DNA of 64,000 nt from positions 1 through 64,000 of the forward strand of contig JAJDEF010000008.1 of NCBI GenBank assembly GCA_029259945.1, in the 5' to 3' direction. This DNA comes from Planctomycetota bacterium (lineage in GTDB: Bacteria > Planctomycetota > Planctomycetia > Pirellulales > Lacipirellulaceae). The notes below the pieces were generated by a model that made no database searches, was not told where the DNA came from, and saw only the letters and a list, made by a program, of their open reading frames with translations. Shown piece after piece: positions 36,906 to 44,780 of this stretch. The first letter of the stretch is position 1; each line of letters opens with the position of its first letter. Made by a program: the position numbers and the translations under genes.

Positions 36906-37532
36906 ATGGCAAGATACACTGGACCAGTTTGTCGACTATGTCGTCGTGACGGAATGAAGTTGTTTCTGAAGGGTTCGCGTTGCGATACCAGCAAGTGCGG
37001 CATCGAACGACGCGAGACTCCCCCAGGTCAGCAACTGCAGCGGCGTGGAAAGCAGACAGACTATGGTCTTCACCTGCGTGAAAAGCAAAAGGTGAAGCAT
37101 TACTACGGCGTGCTAGAACGCCAGTTCCGTCGCTATTTCCAAAAAGCCGAGCATACCAAGGGCAACACGGGCGACGTGCTGATGAGTCTCTTAGAGCGAA
37201 GATTAGACAACGTGACACACCGCATGGGCTTCGGCCTCAGCCGCAGTGCGGCTCGTCAGTTGATTAACCACGGACATGTGACCGTCAATGGCCGTCGCTG
37301 TAATGTTTCCAGTTATATGGTCAATGTTGGTGATGTCATTCGCGTGAAGAATCGAGCCAAAAGCCTCGATTTGGTTCGCGGTGCGATCGCTGAGAAAAGC
37401 CACGATGTGCCCGATTTCTTGTCAGTCGCCGAGTCGGATATCCCCGAAGGTGTTATCGGTCGATTGCCAGAGGCAGTGGACGTATCCATTCCGATCCAAA
37501 CACAGTTGATTATCGAATTGTGCTCGCGATAA
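36906..37532 (+). CDS. rpsD: 30S ribosomal protein S4
   Basis: S4 (208 residues) starts 30S assembly and, in E. coli, represses the alpha operon. MARYTGPVCRLCRRDGMKLF contains a CxxC that joins C26 and C31 in a probable zinc site. The S4 domain reads RLDNVTHRMGFGLSRSAARQ, then LINHGHVTVNG. Full length; directly before rpoA as in most bacteria. Confidence 0.98.
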   Translation: MARYTGPVCRLCRRDGMKLFLKGSRCDTSKCGIERRETPPGQQLQRRGKQTDYGLHLREKQKVKHYYGVLERQFRRYFQKAEHTKGNTGDVLMSLLERRLDNVTHRMGFGLSRSAARQLINHGHVTVNGRRCNVSSYMVNVGDVIRVKNRAKSLDLVRGAIAEKSHDVPDFLSVAESDIPEGVIGRLPEAVDVSIPIQTQLIIELCSR

Positions 37533-37635
37533 ATGTGGGTGACCGCAGCGAATCGAAGGATGGCTGCGTTCTATAAAGTTGAGTTGACCAAAGTTTCAAT
37601 CAGAAATTTCCTTAGCCTCTAGGGTGGGGTATCTT

Positions 37636-38631
37636 ATGCATATTCGATGGCGTGGACTCGAACTACCGAGTCAAGTGACTTGCGACGCGGCAGCCTTGAC
37701 CCCCGATTACGGGAAGTTTTTCGCCGAGCCTTTCGAGCGAGGGTTTGGAACGACCATCGGCAATGGCCTGCGTCGTATCCTGCTTTCCAGCTTAGAAGGA
37801 AGCGCGGTCACTCAGATCAAAGTACACAATGCCCAGCATGAGTTCACAACAATCCCAGGCGTCGTCGAAGATGTCACCGAGATTGTGCTGAACGTCAAGT
37901 CGTTGGTCGTTAAAAATCACAGCGATTCGACCAAGGTCTTGCGTGTCGAACGCAATACGGCAGGCGAAATCACCGCAGCAGATATCGAAGCGGACGAGTC
38001 GGTTGAAGTAATCAGCAAAGACTTGGTGATTGCCACATTGACCGAGGATGTGCCTTTCGTTCTCGAAATGGTCGTCGAAAACGGCCGCGGCTATGTTCCT
38101 GCCAGCGAGCACGGAGCAGAGATCCAAGAGGTCGGAATCATTCCGATCGACGCGGTTTTCAGCCCAGTCACACGTGTGCGGTATTCCATCGAAGAGACGC
38201 GTGTTGGCCAAAAGACCAACTACGACAAGCTCACCTTAGAAATTCAAACCGATGGTTCGCTCGGCCCAGAAATGGCGCTCGTCGAAGCAGCCAAGATTCT
38301 ACGCAAGCACCTGACTCCATTTGTGCAGTACACAGAGCTTGGCCCACAAGTCCATGCAGCAGCTCGTGGTGGCGCGCTAAGCAATGCCGACAGCGCTCTA
38401 GAAGCAAAATTGAATATGGCCATCTCCGAACTCAAACTGTCGGTGCGTGCCAGCAATTGCCTCGAGGTCGAGAACATCATGCATGTGCGTGACCTAGTCA
38501 CTCGCACCGAAGATCAATTGCTAGAAGTAAGAAACTTTGGCGAAACCACTCTGGCTGAAGTCCAAGTCAAGCTGAACGAGTTGGGGCTCCACCTAGGCAT
38601 GCGGGTTCCTGGCCAAGTTGCCAGCGTATAG
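37636..38631 (+). CDS. rpoA: DNA-directed RNA polymerase subunit alpha
   Basis: RpoA (331 residues) dimerises to start polymerase assembly. The N-terminal domain has [20 protein letters not shown] and [15 protein letters not shown]; the C-terminal domain, which binds UP elements and activators, has [20 protein letters not shown] [20 protein letters not shown] and [23 protein letters not shown] 37636 is chosen over the GTG at 37624 because the AGGGTGGGG Shine-Dalgarno (37621-37629) would lie inside the longer frame. Confidence 0.97.
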   Translation: MHIRWRGLELPSQVTCDAAALTPDYGKFFAEPFERGFGTTIGNGLRRILLSSLEGSAVTQIKVHNAQHEFTTIPGVVEDVTEIVLNVKSLVVKNHSDSTKVLRVERNTAGEITAADIEADESVEVISKDLVIATLTEDVPFVLEMVVENGRGYVPASEHGAEIQEVGIIPIDAVFSPVTRVRYSIEETRVGQKTNYDKLTLEIQTDGSLGPEMALVEAAKILRKHLTPFVQYTELGPQVHAAARGGALSNADSALEAKLNMAISELKLSVRASNCLEVENIMHVRDLVTRTEDQLLEVRNFGETTLAEVQVKLNELGLHLGMRVPGQVASV

Positions 38632-38692
38632 TTCATCATTAATCTCGGCGGACTGACAAACGCGTCAGAATGCCCCTCGGCGACAAAACACT

Positions 38693-39388
38693 ATGAGACA
38701 TCGAAGAAAAGGCCGTGTACTTGGCCGAAGTCCTAAACATCAACGGGCCCTTTTACGCAACTTGGCCAGCGCGCTATTTTTGACCGAGCGAGACGCCGAG
38801 TTCGACGAAAATGCGCCCAAGGTCAAAGGGCGAATCATCACCACGGTCAGCAAGGCAAAAGAAGTTCGCCCGTTGGTCGAAAAGTGCATCACGATCGCAC
38901 GGCGTTCGCTCGTGGCCGAACAAGCGGCTGCAGAGCACGGCACGACCGCCGAGCGCGGTACGCAAGAGTGGAAATCTTGGCGCACCAGCGACAATTGGCG
39001 TGCTTGGAACCAAGCCGTTGCACCGGTCGTGGCAGCACGTCGACGTTGCATTCGTCTGCTTGGCGACCCACAAGCCGTGAGTATTCTTTTCGAAGAGGTC
39101 GCTCCTCGCTTTGCAGATCGACCAGGTGGTTATACTCGTATTGTACGTCTTGCCCAGCCACGGCTAGGGGATGCGGGGCCTCGGGCGATTTTAGAATTCG
39201 TCGGCGTCCGTGACCGAATCGTCGAGCGAAGCGAAAAACCGTCCTTCGAAGACGACGCTCCCGCTAGCGAAGAAGCCTCTGACGAAACCGAAGAAGTCGC
39301 CGAAGAGCAAGCTTCGGATGAAGCTGCCACCGATACCGACGACGCCTCCGATACCGACGACGCCTCCGAAGCCAAAGACGCCGAGTAA
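38693..39388 (+). CDS. rplQ: 50S ribosomal protein L17 with insert and acidic tail
   Basis: L17 lies near the tunnel exit. The core is clear (MRHRRKGRVLGRSPKHQRAL, LLRNLASALFLTERDAEF, then GGYTRIVRLAQPRLGDAGPR AI). The protein has 231 residues against 120-200 usual. Between the two core halves it carries an insert of about 35 residues (EHGTTAERGTQEWKSWRTSD and following), and the last ~45 residues are an acidic Asp/Glu/Ala/Ser tail. In that tail an 18-base unit encoding DDASDT is tandemly repeated. The tail should be disordered and solvent-exposed. It ends the alpha operon. Confidence 0.95.
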   Translation: MRHRRKGRVLGRSPKHQRALLRNLASALFLTERDAEFDENAPKVKGRIITTVSKAKEVRPLVEKCITIARRSLVAEQAAAEHGTTAERGTQEWKSWRTSDNWRAWNQAVAPVVAARRRCIRLLGDPQAVSILFEEVAPRFADRPGGYTRIVRLAQPRLGDAGPRAILEFVGVRDRIVERSEKPSFEDDAPASEEASDETEEVAEEQASDEAATDTDDASDTDDASEAKDAE

Positions 39389-39476
39389 GCTTCGCCCCGT
39401 CGAGTCTCCTGCGTTTCTTACATCAGCCGCTTTGGCGCTAGCCACGGTTGTTTGAGAAAAACCGGCTGCAAAAGCT

Positions 39477-40058
39477 ATGGAAAGCCAAAGCTGCGGATTC
39501 GATTTTACCACAGCCATGCGCTGCCTCTGCACCGACATGGCCACGCGGTTGCCAGAACTACGGCATGTTGATTTAGGACGTGTTGCGATTAGCATCTGCC
39601 AAACCCGAACGGGTGGGTCGCACGGCACTTACGCATCGTTGACCCCCATGCGATTCGAGGCGGGCGCAGCCGAGAAAAAAATCCGGGGCCAACGTTTCGG
39701 CGTCGAGTCGGTCTGTAATGAAGCAGGGAGTGAATTTCTCTACATCCTGAGCTTCTATCTGCCCCGATTTCTCAACACGCCGCTTGAAGAAAAGCTATCG
39801 ACCGTAGTTCACGAACTGTGGCACATCAGCCCCGAGTTCAACGGCGATCTACGACGGCATGAAGGCCGGTGCTATGCCCACGGCAATTCGCAACGTGCCT
39901 ACGATGCCGAAATGGATCGGCTGACGCAACGATGGCTAGCCCTCGATCCGCCCGAACACCTGTATGAATTCCTGATCGGCAGCTACGACGTACTGTCTGC
40001 CGAGCATGGAGGGGTCGCCGGCACCCATTGGCGATCACCCAAGCTAATGCCTCGGTAG
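39477..40058 (+). CDS. putative zinc metallopeptidase (HELWH)
   Basis: This 193-residue protein of unknown role carries a thermolysin-like HExxH motif, VVHELWHISPEFNGDLRRHE, at about residues 109-128, with further acidic residues (AEMD) that could complete a zinc site. The N-terminal part, up to residue ~100, resembles no family I can name. No signal peptide is seen, so it is probably cytoplasmic. It follows rplQ by 88 bases on the same strand. The fold resembles small SprT-like or phage-type metallopeptidase domains only through the motif; substrate unknown. Confidence 0.55.
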   Translation: MESQSCGFDFTTAMRCLCTDMATRLPELRHVDLGRVAISICQTRTGGSHGTYASLTPMRFEAGAAEKKIRGQRFGVESVCNEAGSEFLYILSFYLPRFLNTPLEEKLSTVVHELWHISPEFNGDLRRHEGRCYAHGNSQRAYDAEMDRLTQRWLALDPPEHLYEFLIGSYDVLSAEHGGVAGTHWRSPKLMPR

Positions 40059-40219
40059 TTCTCGCATGCTATCTGCTAGCAATGCTAAAACACGTTGACA
40101 GGCTCGCCTACGAGCCTTACTCTGCCCGCTCTTTTTTACCGGAAGTTTGTTTTCTCTTCTCCTCAGCAAACCACATGCAGGGTCGCCCCCAATCTGCGCA
40201 AAGTTGCTTGTCCAGCGTC

Positions 40220-41068
40220 ATGCGGTGGACGGCAATTTTCACACTCCCACTTTGGGTGGGCTGCAGTTCAATCTTGTCAGCACCTCCCGTCGAATTTCAA
40301 ACATTGTTGCGCGCTGCGACCACCGCACCCGACAGTGTGGCACTAGAAATTTTCCACGTGCGCGTGCCAGCGGACGAACCAAAATTAGTCGAGGAACTTT
40401 GGCAATCTGTCGACGAACAACGGTTAGATATCGAGGTTCGTCACGAATTGGTTCGCAATGGATTTCGAGCAGGCGTCCTGGGCGGAGCTATGCCCGATAC
40501 GCTGGCTCTCCAGCTAAATCTGCAAAGTGAGATGCCCGAGATGACTCCCGATAGGATCATTTCTGGCGAAAATGCCAATCCAAGTGTGACGCGTCGGGTA
40601 CTCCAGTTGAATCGTAACAGCCCAGCCGTGATTCAAGCTTCTGAGGTCCAGAGCGAAGTCGTCGTGATGGTGAGCGGCGAAGGGGGAGTTCGTGGCGATC
40701 GATACGAAGAAGTCGAGGCCGTCTATTCGATGCGAGCTGAGCCTGTGTTGGGGCAGCAAATCTTATTACAACTCACACCCCAACTGCGGCACGGAAAGCT
40801 GCGGAATCGATACTCGGGGAGTAGCGACCAAGGCATATTTTTGGTGACCCCCTCTCGAGAGCGCGAAACATTTGACCGATTAAAAATCAGCACCGAGCTT
40901 GCCGCAGGCGAACTACTGGTCGTCAGTTGCCAGACAGAAGCGAAGGGCAGCCTAGGGCACGCATTTCATGCGGTCGACCGTCACGGCCCGGCAGAACAAA
41001 AGTTTGTACTAATCCGCCTTCTACAGATCCCAGAAAGCGAAATCCTAGCCGACGCAACCACCCCATAG
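40220..41068 (+). CDS. predicted lipoprotein of unknown function
   Basis: This 282-residue protein begins with MRWTAIFTLPLWVGCSS, a short signal peptide with a lipobox (LWVGC), so the mature protein is probably lipid-anchored. The start at 40220 is set by this signal; in-frame ATG codons at 40175 and 40028 would give longer leaders and overlap the upstream gene. No Shine-Dalgarno is obvious at any of them. The mature part is mostly beta-type sequence (VSGEGGVRGDRYEEVEAVYS, HGKLRNRYSGSSDQGIFLVT). I do not recognise the family. Its stop codon TAG lies within the head of a REP repeat. Confidence 0.6.
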   Translation: MRWTAIFTLPLWVGCSSILSAPPVEFQTLLRAATTAPDSVALEIFHVRVPADEPKLVEELWQSVDEQRLDIEVRHELVRNGFRAGVLGGAMPDTLALQLNLQSEMPEMTPDRIISGENANPSVTRRVLQLNRNSPAVIQASEVQSEVVVMVSGEGGVRGDRYEEVEAVYSMRAEPVLGQQILLQLTPQLRHGKLRNRYSGSSDQGIFLVTPSRERETFDRLKISTELAAGELLVVSCQTEAKGSLGHAFHAVDRHGPAEQKFVLIRLLQIPESEILADATTP

Positions 41069-41088
41069 CCCAGCCATCCTGGCTGGAA
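41064..41088 (+). repeat. single REP copy overlapping the lipoprotein stop codon
   Basis: Head CATAGCC, arms CCAGCCA / TGGCTGG around TCC, then GAAATATCG. The TAG at 41066-41068 ends the preceding gene. Confidence 0.88.
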
Positions 41089-41177
41089 ATATCGGAACAC
41101 GCTACGGCAACATCTTCTAAATCGCTTAATTTTCGCCTGACTACCTTCTACCGAAGCCGGATTCGCCCCCTGCTCGA

Positions 41178-41199
41178 ATACACCCAAAAGTGCTACAAT
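41178..41199 (+). promoter_or_regulatory. candidate extended -10 promoter of fba
   Basis: TGCTACAAT (TACAAT at 41194-41199 with TG one base upstream) fits an extended -10 element; the -35 region is poor. The leader to the aldolase ATG would be about 125 bases. Confidence 0.4.
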
Positions 41200-41330
41200 A
41201 CCGGGCTAGGGGAGGCTCGCTGACGTCAACAACAGGTCGTCGACGCAGCTCTACCCAACGATCCTAATTTGCCGCGGACACACCCGCCCCCATTTTATAA
41301 ATTGTCGAAAAAGACGAAGGAGTTCACGCC

Positions 41331-42374
41331 ATGCCATTAGTACCCATGCGATTGTTGCTTGACCACGCTGCTGAGAACGACTACGGCCTCGCCGCTTTCA
41401 ATGTGAACAACATGGAGCAGATCCAAGCGATTATGGAAGCTGCGAAAGAAACCGAATCGCCCGTGATCGTCCAGGCGAGCCGCGGCGCTCGATCCTACTC
41501 GCAGGATAACTACCTCCGACATTTAATGCTGGCGGCCGCCGAGCTTTATCCTCAGATTCCCATGGTGATGCACCAAGATCACGGCAACAGCGCTGCGACC
41601 TGCCAGAGTGCAATCGACAATGGTTTTACGAGCGTCATGATGGACGGCTCGTTGCAAGAAGATGGCAAAACGCCAGCCGACTACGATTACAACATGTCGG
41701 TCACCAAGACAGTGGTCGAAGCCGCACACGCCCTCGGTGTTTCGGTCGAAGGCGAGCTGGGCTGTCTCGGCTCACTCGAATCGGGAGAAGGCGAGCAGGA
41801 AGACGGCCACGGCGCTGTGGGGCAGCTCACCCGCGAACAGTTGCTCACCGACCCCGACGAAGCCGAGCAATTTGTCCGCGAGACCGGCGTCGACGCTTTA
41901 GCGGTCGCGATCGGAACCAGCCACGGCGCTTACAAGTTCACCAGCAAGCCCACCGGCGACGTCTTGGCCATGGATCGTATCGATGAAATTCATCGTCGTC
42001 TTCCAAATTGCCACCTCGTCATGCACGGCAGCAGTAGCGTGCCACAAGACCTGCAAGACATTATCAACGAGTTTGGTGGTAGCTTGAAGCAAACCTGGGG
42101 GGTCCCGGTCGAAGAGATCCAACGCGGCATCAAGAGCGGCGTCCGAAAGATCAACGTCGATACCGACAACCGCTTAGCCATCACCGGTGCCATTCGCAAA
42201 GTGTTTGCCCAAACGCCCGAGAAGTTCGACCCCCGCGATTACCTCAAGCCTGCCCGCGAAGCGATGAAGCAGGTTTGCATCGCACGCATGGTCGCCTTCG
42301 GCCAAGCAGGCTACGCCACCAAGATCAAGCCGCAGTCGATCGAGCAGTACCAAGGCTACTACGCCGCAGTTTAG
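41331..42374 (+). CDS. fba: fructose-bisphosphate aldolase, class II
   Basis: This 347-residue zinc-dependent aldolase interconverts fructose-1,6-bisphosphate with dihydroxyacetone phosphate and glyceraldehyde-3-phosphate. Zinc and substrate motifs: [64 protein letters not shown] and [20 protein letters not shown]. The long form with the acidic loop is the type often called Calvin-cycle subtype, also used in glycolysis. ATG 41331 follows GAAGGAGTTCACGCC. A strong terminator follows; the gene stands alone. Confidence 0.96.
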   Translation: MPLVPMRLLLDHAAENDYGLAAFNVNNMEQIQAIMEAAKETESPVIVQASRGARSYSQDNYLRHLMLAAAELYPQIPMVMHQDHGNSAATCQSAIDNGFTSVMMDGSLQEDGKTPADYDYNMSVTKTVVEAAHALGVSVEGELGCLGSLESGEGEQEDGHGAVGQLTREQLLTDPDEAEQFVRETGVDALAVAIGTSHGAYKFTSKPTGDVLAMDRIDEIHRRLPNCHLVMHGSSSVPQDLQDIINEFGGSLKQTWGVPVEEIQRGIKSGVRKINVDTDNRLAITGAIRKVFAQTPEKFDPRDYLKPAREAMKQVCIARMVAFGQAGYATKIKPQSIEQYQGYYAAV

Positions 42375-42404
42375 CCTGTCGACCTTTGGACTTGAACGAA
42401 ACAA

Positions 42405-42435
42405 GTCGGCAGGGCAATCCCCCTGCCGGCTTTTT
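42405..42435 (+). terminator. rho-independent terminator of fba
   Basis: GTCGGCAGGG, loop CAATCC, CCCTGCCGGC, then TTTTT: ten base pairs with one G-T wobble, 30 bases behind the stop codon. Confidence 0.88.
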
Positions 42436-42508
42436 GCTGCAATGCCCCTTGTTTGCCGCAACGCTGCCCCATGTTTGCTGCAATGCCCATGTTTGCCGCA
42501 ATGCCATA
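42432..42508 (+). repeat. short tandem repeat next to a REP copy
   Basis: About 3.5 imperfect units of TGTTTGC(C/T)GCAATGCCC (18-22 bases each) run from the terminator's T-run directly into the REP at 42504. It could be a variable-number locus. Confidence 0.65.
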
Positions 42509-42530
42509 GCCCGGCCATCCTGGCCGGAGT
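42504..42530 (+). repeat. single REP copy
   Basis: Head CATAGCC, perfect arms CCGGCCA / TGGCCGG around TCC, then GAGTGCTGCG. Confidence 0.88.
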
Positions 42531-42680
42531 GCTGCGATATCCCACTTACCGTGAGTGCCTAGCAAAATTTGCTTGCGATCCCCACGAACTGACGATATAG
42601 TGAACTTGGTAAGCCAAACGGCCCAGCTAGGCATTTTGCCTGCTTTATCAAACCGAAAAGAGAACTACTGAATCACCAAA

Positions 42681-42746
42681 AAGCTGCTAGGAGACTCTTT
42701 CGATGCAACCGCATCGGGGGCAGAGTCTGCTGGCAGCTTTTTTTCG
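42681..42746 (+). terminator. long rod-like hairpin with A- and T-runs
   Basis: Arms GCTGCTAGGAGACTCT and AGAGTCTGCTGGCAGC pair over 16 positions with one mismatch and one wobble. Inside lies a second stem CGATGC-AACC-GCATCG. A-run before and TTTTTTT after make it a possible bidirectional terminator. It lies about 60 bases before the PEP-CTERM start, so a leader regulatory element or small RNA end is also possible. Confidence 0.6.
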
Positions 42747-42803
42747 TGGACTAACAAAAACCTTTACAACGATATTTTACCTGAAAGATTGGGGATACAG
42801 ACG

Positions 42804-43643
42804 ATGCAACGCACAACAGTTTTTGCAGCCCTCGTGGCGCTACTAGCAGCGATCGGACAGCACTCGGCAACTTTCGCGCTGCCCATCGACGATTTCAATT
42901 CATGGACCCAGGTCCAAGACCCGGCCCATGCCGGCATGACAAGTAACGTTGATAGTACCTCTCAAGTGACCCTCTCGGCTTCTGGAGCAGTACCGGCAGC
43001 TACCGACATCGGATACCAAAGCGTCGATGGCAACACCGTTGCGACCTCATCGCAAGGAAACTTTTTTTCGGCCAGCCAAGACTTTCACGTTGCGGTTGAT
43101 TTTGACTTTACGGCCGCGAATTCGGTCGGACTAGCTGGCATCGGATTTGGAATTGGCGAAGACGGTGCCGGCATGAACTCTGCCGGTCCTGGACTGGGAA
43201 TCCTCAACGGCGGTCCAACCGTGTTTGCCGGGGCGGCTCGCATTAGTGACGTCACCCAAGCACCCATCCTCCTTGGCCTAACTGCCACAACAAGCGGCCG
43301 GTTCTTCGTGCGTTACGAGAGCGGCACCGGCGACGTCATTTTTGGAGTGAATGCGACCCCGGGAAGTGTCATCCCCAGTCACACAGGTACCTTTAGCGGT
43401 CTGCAAAACAGTTGGAACGGCGATGACTTGCTGATCTCATTTTTTTTAAGGAGCGACAGCACGTCTACTCCTTTCTTTATTCCCCCGTTATCCGCAGGCA
43501 CAGTCGACGCCGTGTTCAGTAATTTCGAGGTGCTGCAAGGAACGCCGCTGGCCGTGCCCGAGCCGGCTTCCGCAGCAATCGCGTTATTCGCCGCGCTACT
43601 CTACAGCCCACGCCGCCGTCGTAACCAACACCAAACCCCATAG
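42804..43643 (+). CDS. PEP-CTERM anchored secreted protein
   Basis: This 279-residue protein has an N-terminal signal peptide (TTVFAALVALLAAIGQHSAT FA) and a C-terminal sorting signal: VPEPAS, hydrophobic AAIALFAALLYS, and the basic end PRRRRNQ. PEP-CTERM proteins are processed by exosortase and are usually linked to exopolysaccharide or the cell surface. The middle is beta-rich and Gly/Ser/Thr-rich (FGIGEDGAGMNSAGPGLGIL) without a named domain. ATG 42804 follows TTGGGGATACAGACG. The stop TAG is supplied by a REP head. Confidence 0.75.
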   Translation: MQRTTVFAALVALLAAIGQHSATFALPIDDFNSWTQVQDPAHAGMTSNVDSTSQVTLSASGAVPAATDIGYQSVDGNTVATSSQGNFFSASQDFHVAVDFDFTAANSVGLAGIGFGIGEDGAGMNSAGPGLGILNGGPTVFAGAARISDVTQAPILLGLTATTSGRFFVRYESGTGDVIFGVNATPGSVIPSHTGTFSGLQNSWNGDDLLISFFLRSDSTSTPFFIPPLSAGTVDAVFSNFEVLQGTPLAVPEPASAAIALFAALLYSPRRRRNQHQTP

Positions 43644-43665
43644 CCCGACCATCCTGGTCGGAGTG
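43639..43665 (+). repeat. single REP copy overlapping the PEP-CTERM stop codon
   Basis: Head CATAGCC, arms CCGACCA / TGGTCGG around TCC. TAG 43641-43643 ends the gene. The tail GAGTGCCGGAATATCCTACG is nearly the same as at 44731. Confidence 0.88.
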
Positions 43666-43712
43666 CCGGAATATCCTACGTGCTAGGCAATAGAAGCATT
43701 CAAAGTCGAGTA

Positions 43713-44462
43713 TCAGCGTCTCATTTGACGCCGTCCAAAGAGAAGGGCACCGGCTATCCCCAGTAATACCGGGGACGCTGGCTCTGGGACGCTCGTAACC
43801 GCATTGTCATAGATGCGGACATCATCCAGCAGCCCATTCAGTTGCCGATTCAAGGAAAAATGCTTTCCCATACGGATGTTACCGCTGTTATTGGTTGAAG
43901 CGACCGGAGTGCCTGTGTACGGAACTGTATTATCGAGCGCTCCATCTACGAAGATTCGCATATCAGAGCCGTCAAGCGTAGCCAGAACGTGATGCCATGT
44001 GTTATCTGCAACGATGACGTTGGATTGAACGTGCGGGAAGGTGCTGCCGTTACCATACGCGAAATCTACGCGATTTGCTTGGGAGACAGCGCTGGAAGTG
44101 CCGAACAATTGAACGGCCCAGCCGGCGTTGCCAGTACCGTGGCTACTGTCCATCAACAGTTGAAGTCCAGAACTAGAAGCGGCTTTGACCCACATGCCGA
44201 CCGAAATCGTTGCGGGCTGGAGCGCCGCGTTACCTGGAACGGTGATGTAGTCGTTAATCCCATCGAACGAAAAAGCTTGTCCAATTACACCAGTGTCGTA
44301 GGTCGTGCCATTCACGAGTGTACCAGTGTGCCCGTTCCCCGTGGCATCAGCAGTCGTCCCATCGCCGGTCCAATGTGCGACAAGTCCCGCCTTCGATGCC
44401 GAGATTCCAAAGGTGAGAACTAAGGCAAGTGCGAAAAAGAAGCAACGTCGGAGAGTAGTCAT
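43713..44462 (-). CDS. LamG-type PEP-CTERM protein
   Basis: This 249-residue protein has a signal peptide (RCFFFALALVLTFGISASKA), then a concanavalin/LamG-like fold: GLVAHWTGDGTTADATGNGH at about residues 26-45, SFDGINDYITVPG, VGMWVKA, WHHVLATLDGSDMRIFVDG and NGLLDDVRIYDNAV. It ends in a PEP-CTERM signal (VPEPASPVLLGIAGALLFGR plus RQMRR). The domain often binds carbohydrate, so a surface sugar-binding role is plausible. ATG 44462 is chosen because the signal peptide starts there. It is convergent with the preceding PEP-CTERM gene. Confidence 0.8.
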   Translation of the reverse strand: MTTLRRCFFFALALVLTFGISASKAGLVAHWTGDGTTADATGNGHTGTLVNGTTYDTGVIGQAFSFDGINDYITVPGNAALQPATISVGMWVKAASSSGLQLLMDSSHGTGNAGWAVQLFGTSSAVSQANRVDFAYGNGSTFPHVQSNVIVADNTWHHVLATLDGSDMRIFVDGALDNTVPYTGTPVASTNNSGNIRMGKHFSLNRQLNGLLDDVRIYDNAVTSVPEPASPVLLGIAGALLFGRRQMRR

Positions 44463-44780
44463 TGGGTCAATGCCTGGAGAGCGTTGGTAGTAAGTGCTGA
44501 AACGTGCGACCACAAGTCACATGGTGGTGGATTTAGAATTGCTACTTGTCGTTTCTTCAAGTGAGATCCCGCCCCACCTTTCGTGTATCCTAATCGACAT
44601 TTGCGAATGAAGCGAGACAATTTTTACGGAGTAACACATCCCCATGAATAGCACTGCAAGCTCCCGGGATGGGGGAGCTGGGGATTCCCTGCTGCCTCAG
44701 CATCTCTCGAGAATCTTCGTCGACAAAACCCATAGCCTGACCATCCTGGTCGGAGTGCCGGAAAATCCTACATGCCGCCG
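44463..44780. other. intergenic region with hairpin and REP
   Basis: No gene is supported. It contains the upstream region of the LamG gene, a hairpin AGCTCCC ... GGGAGCT (about 44657-44677), and a REP copy just beyond the antiporter stop. Confidence 0.5.
44731..44761 (+). repeat. single REP copy
   Basis: Head CATAGCC, arms CTGACCA / TGGTCGG (one wobble) around TCC, tail GAGTGCCGGAAAATCCTACA as at 43639. It lies 20 bases from the 3' end of the antiporter gene. Confidence 0.88.

Larger units (their letters stand above)
42375..42803. other. intergenic region fba to PEP-CTERM gene
   Basis: No gene is seen. It holds, in order, the fba terminator, a short tandem repeat, a REP copy, and a long rod-like hairpin. 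Confidence 0.6.

Noticed and set aside
42813..43643. prophage or genomic island call for the 41-50 kb region
   Set aside because: No integrase, tRNA attachment site or phage structural gene; the genes are ordinary planctomycete surface proteins with intergenic repeats.
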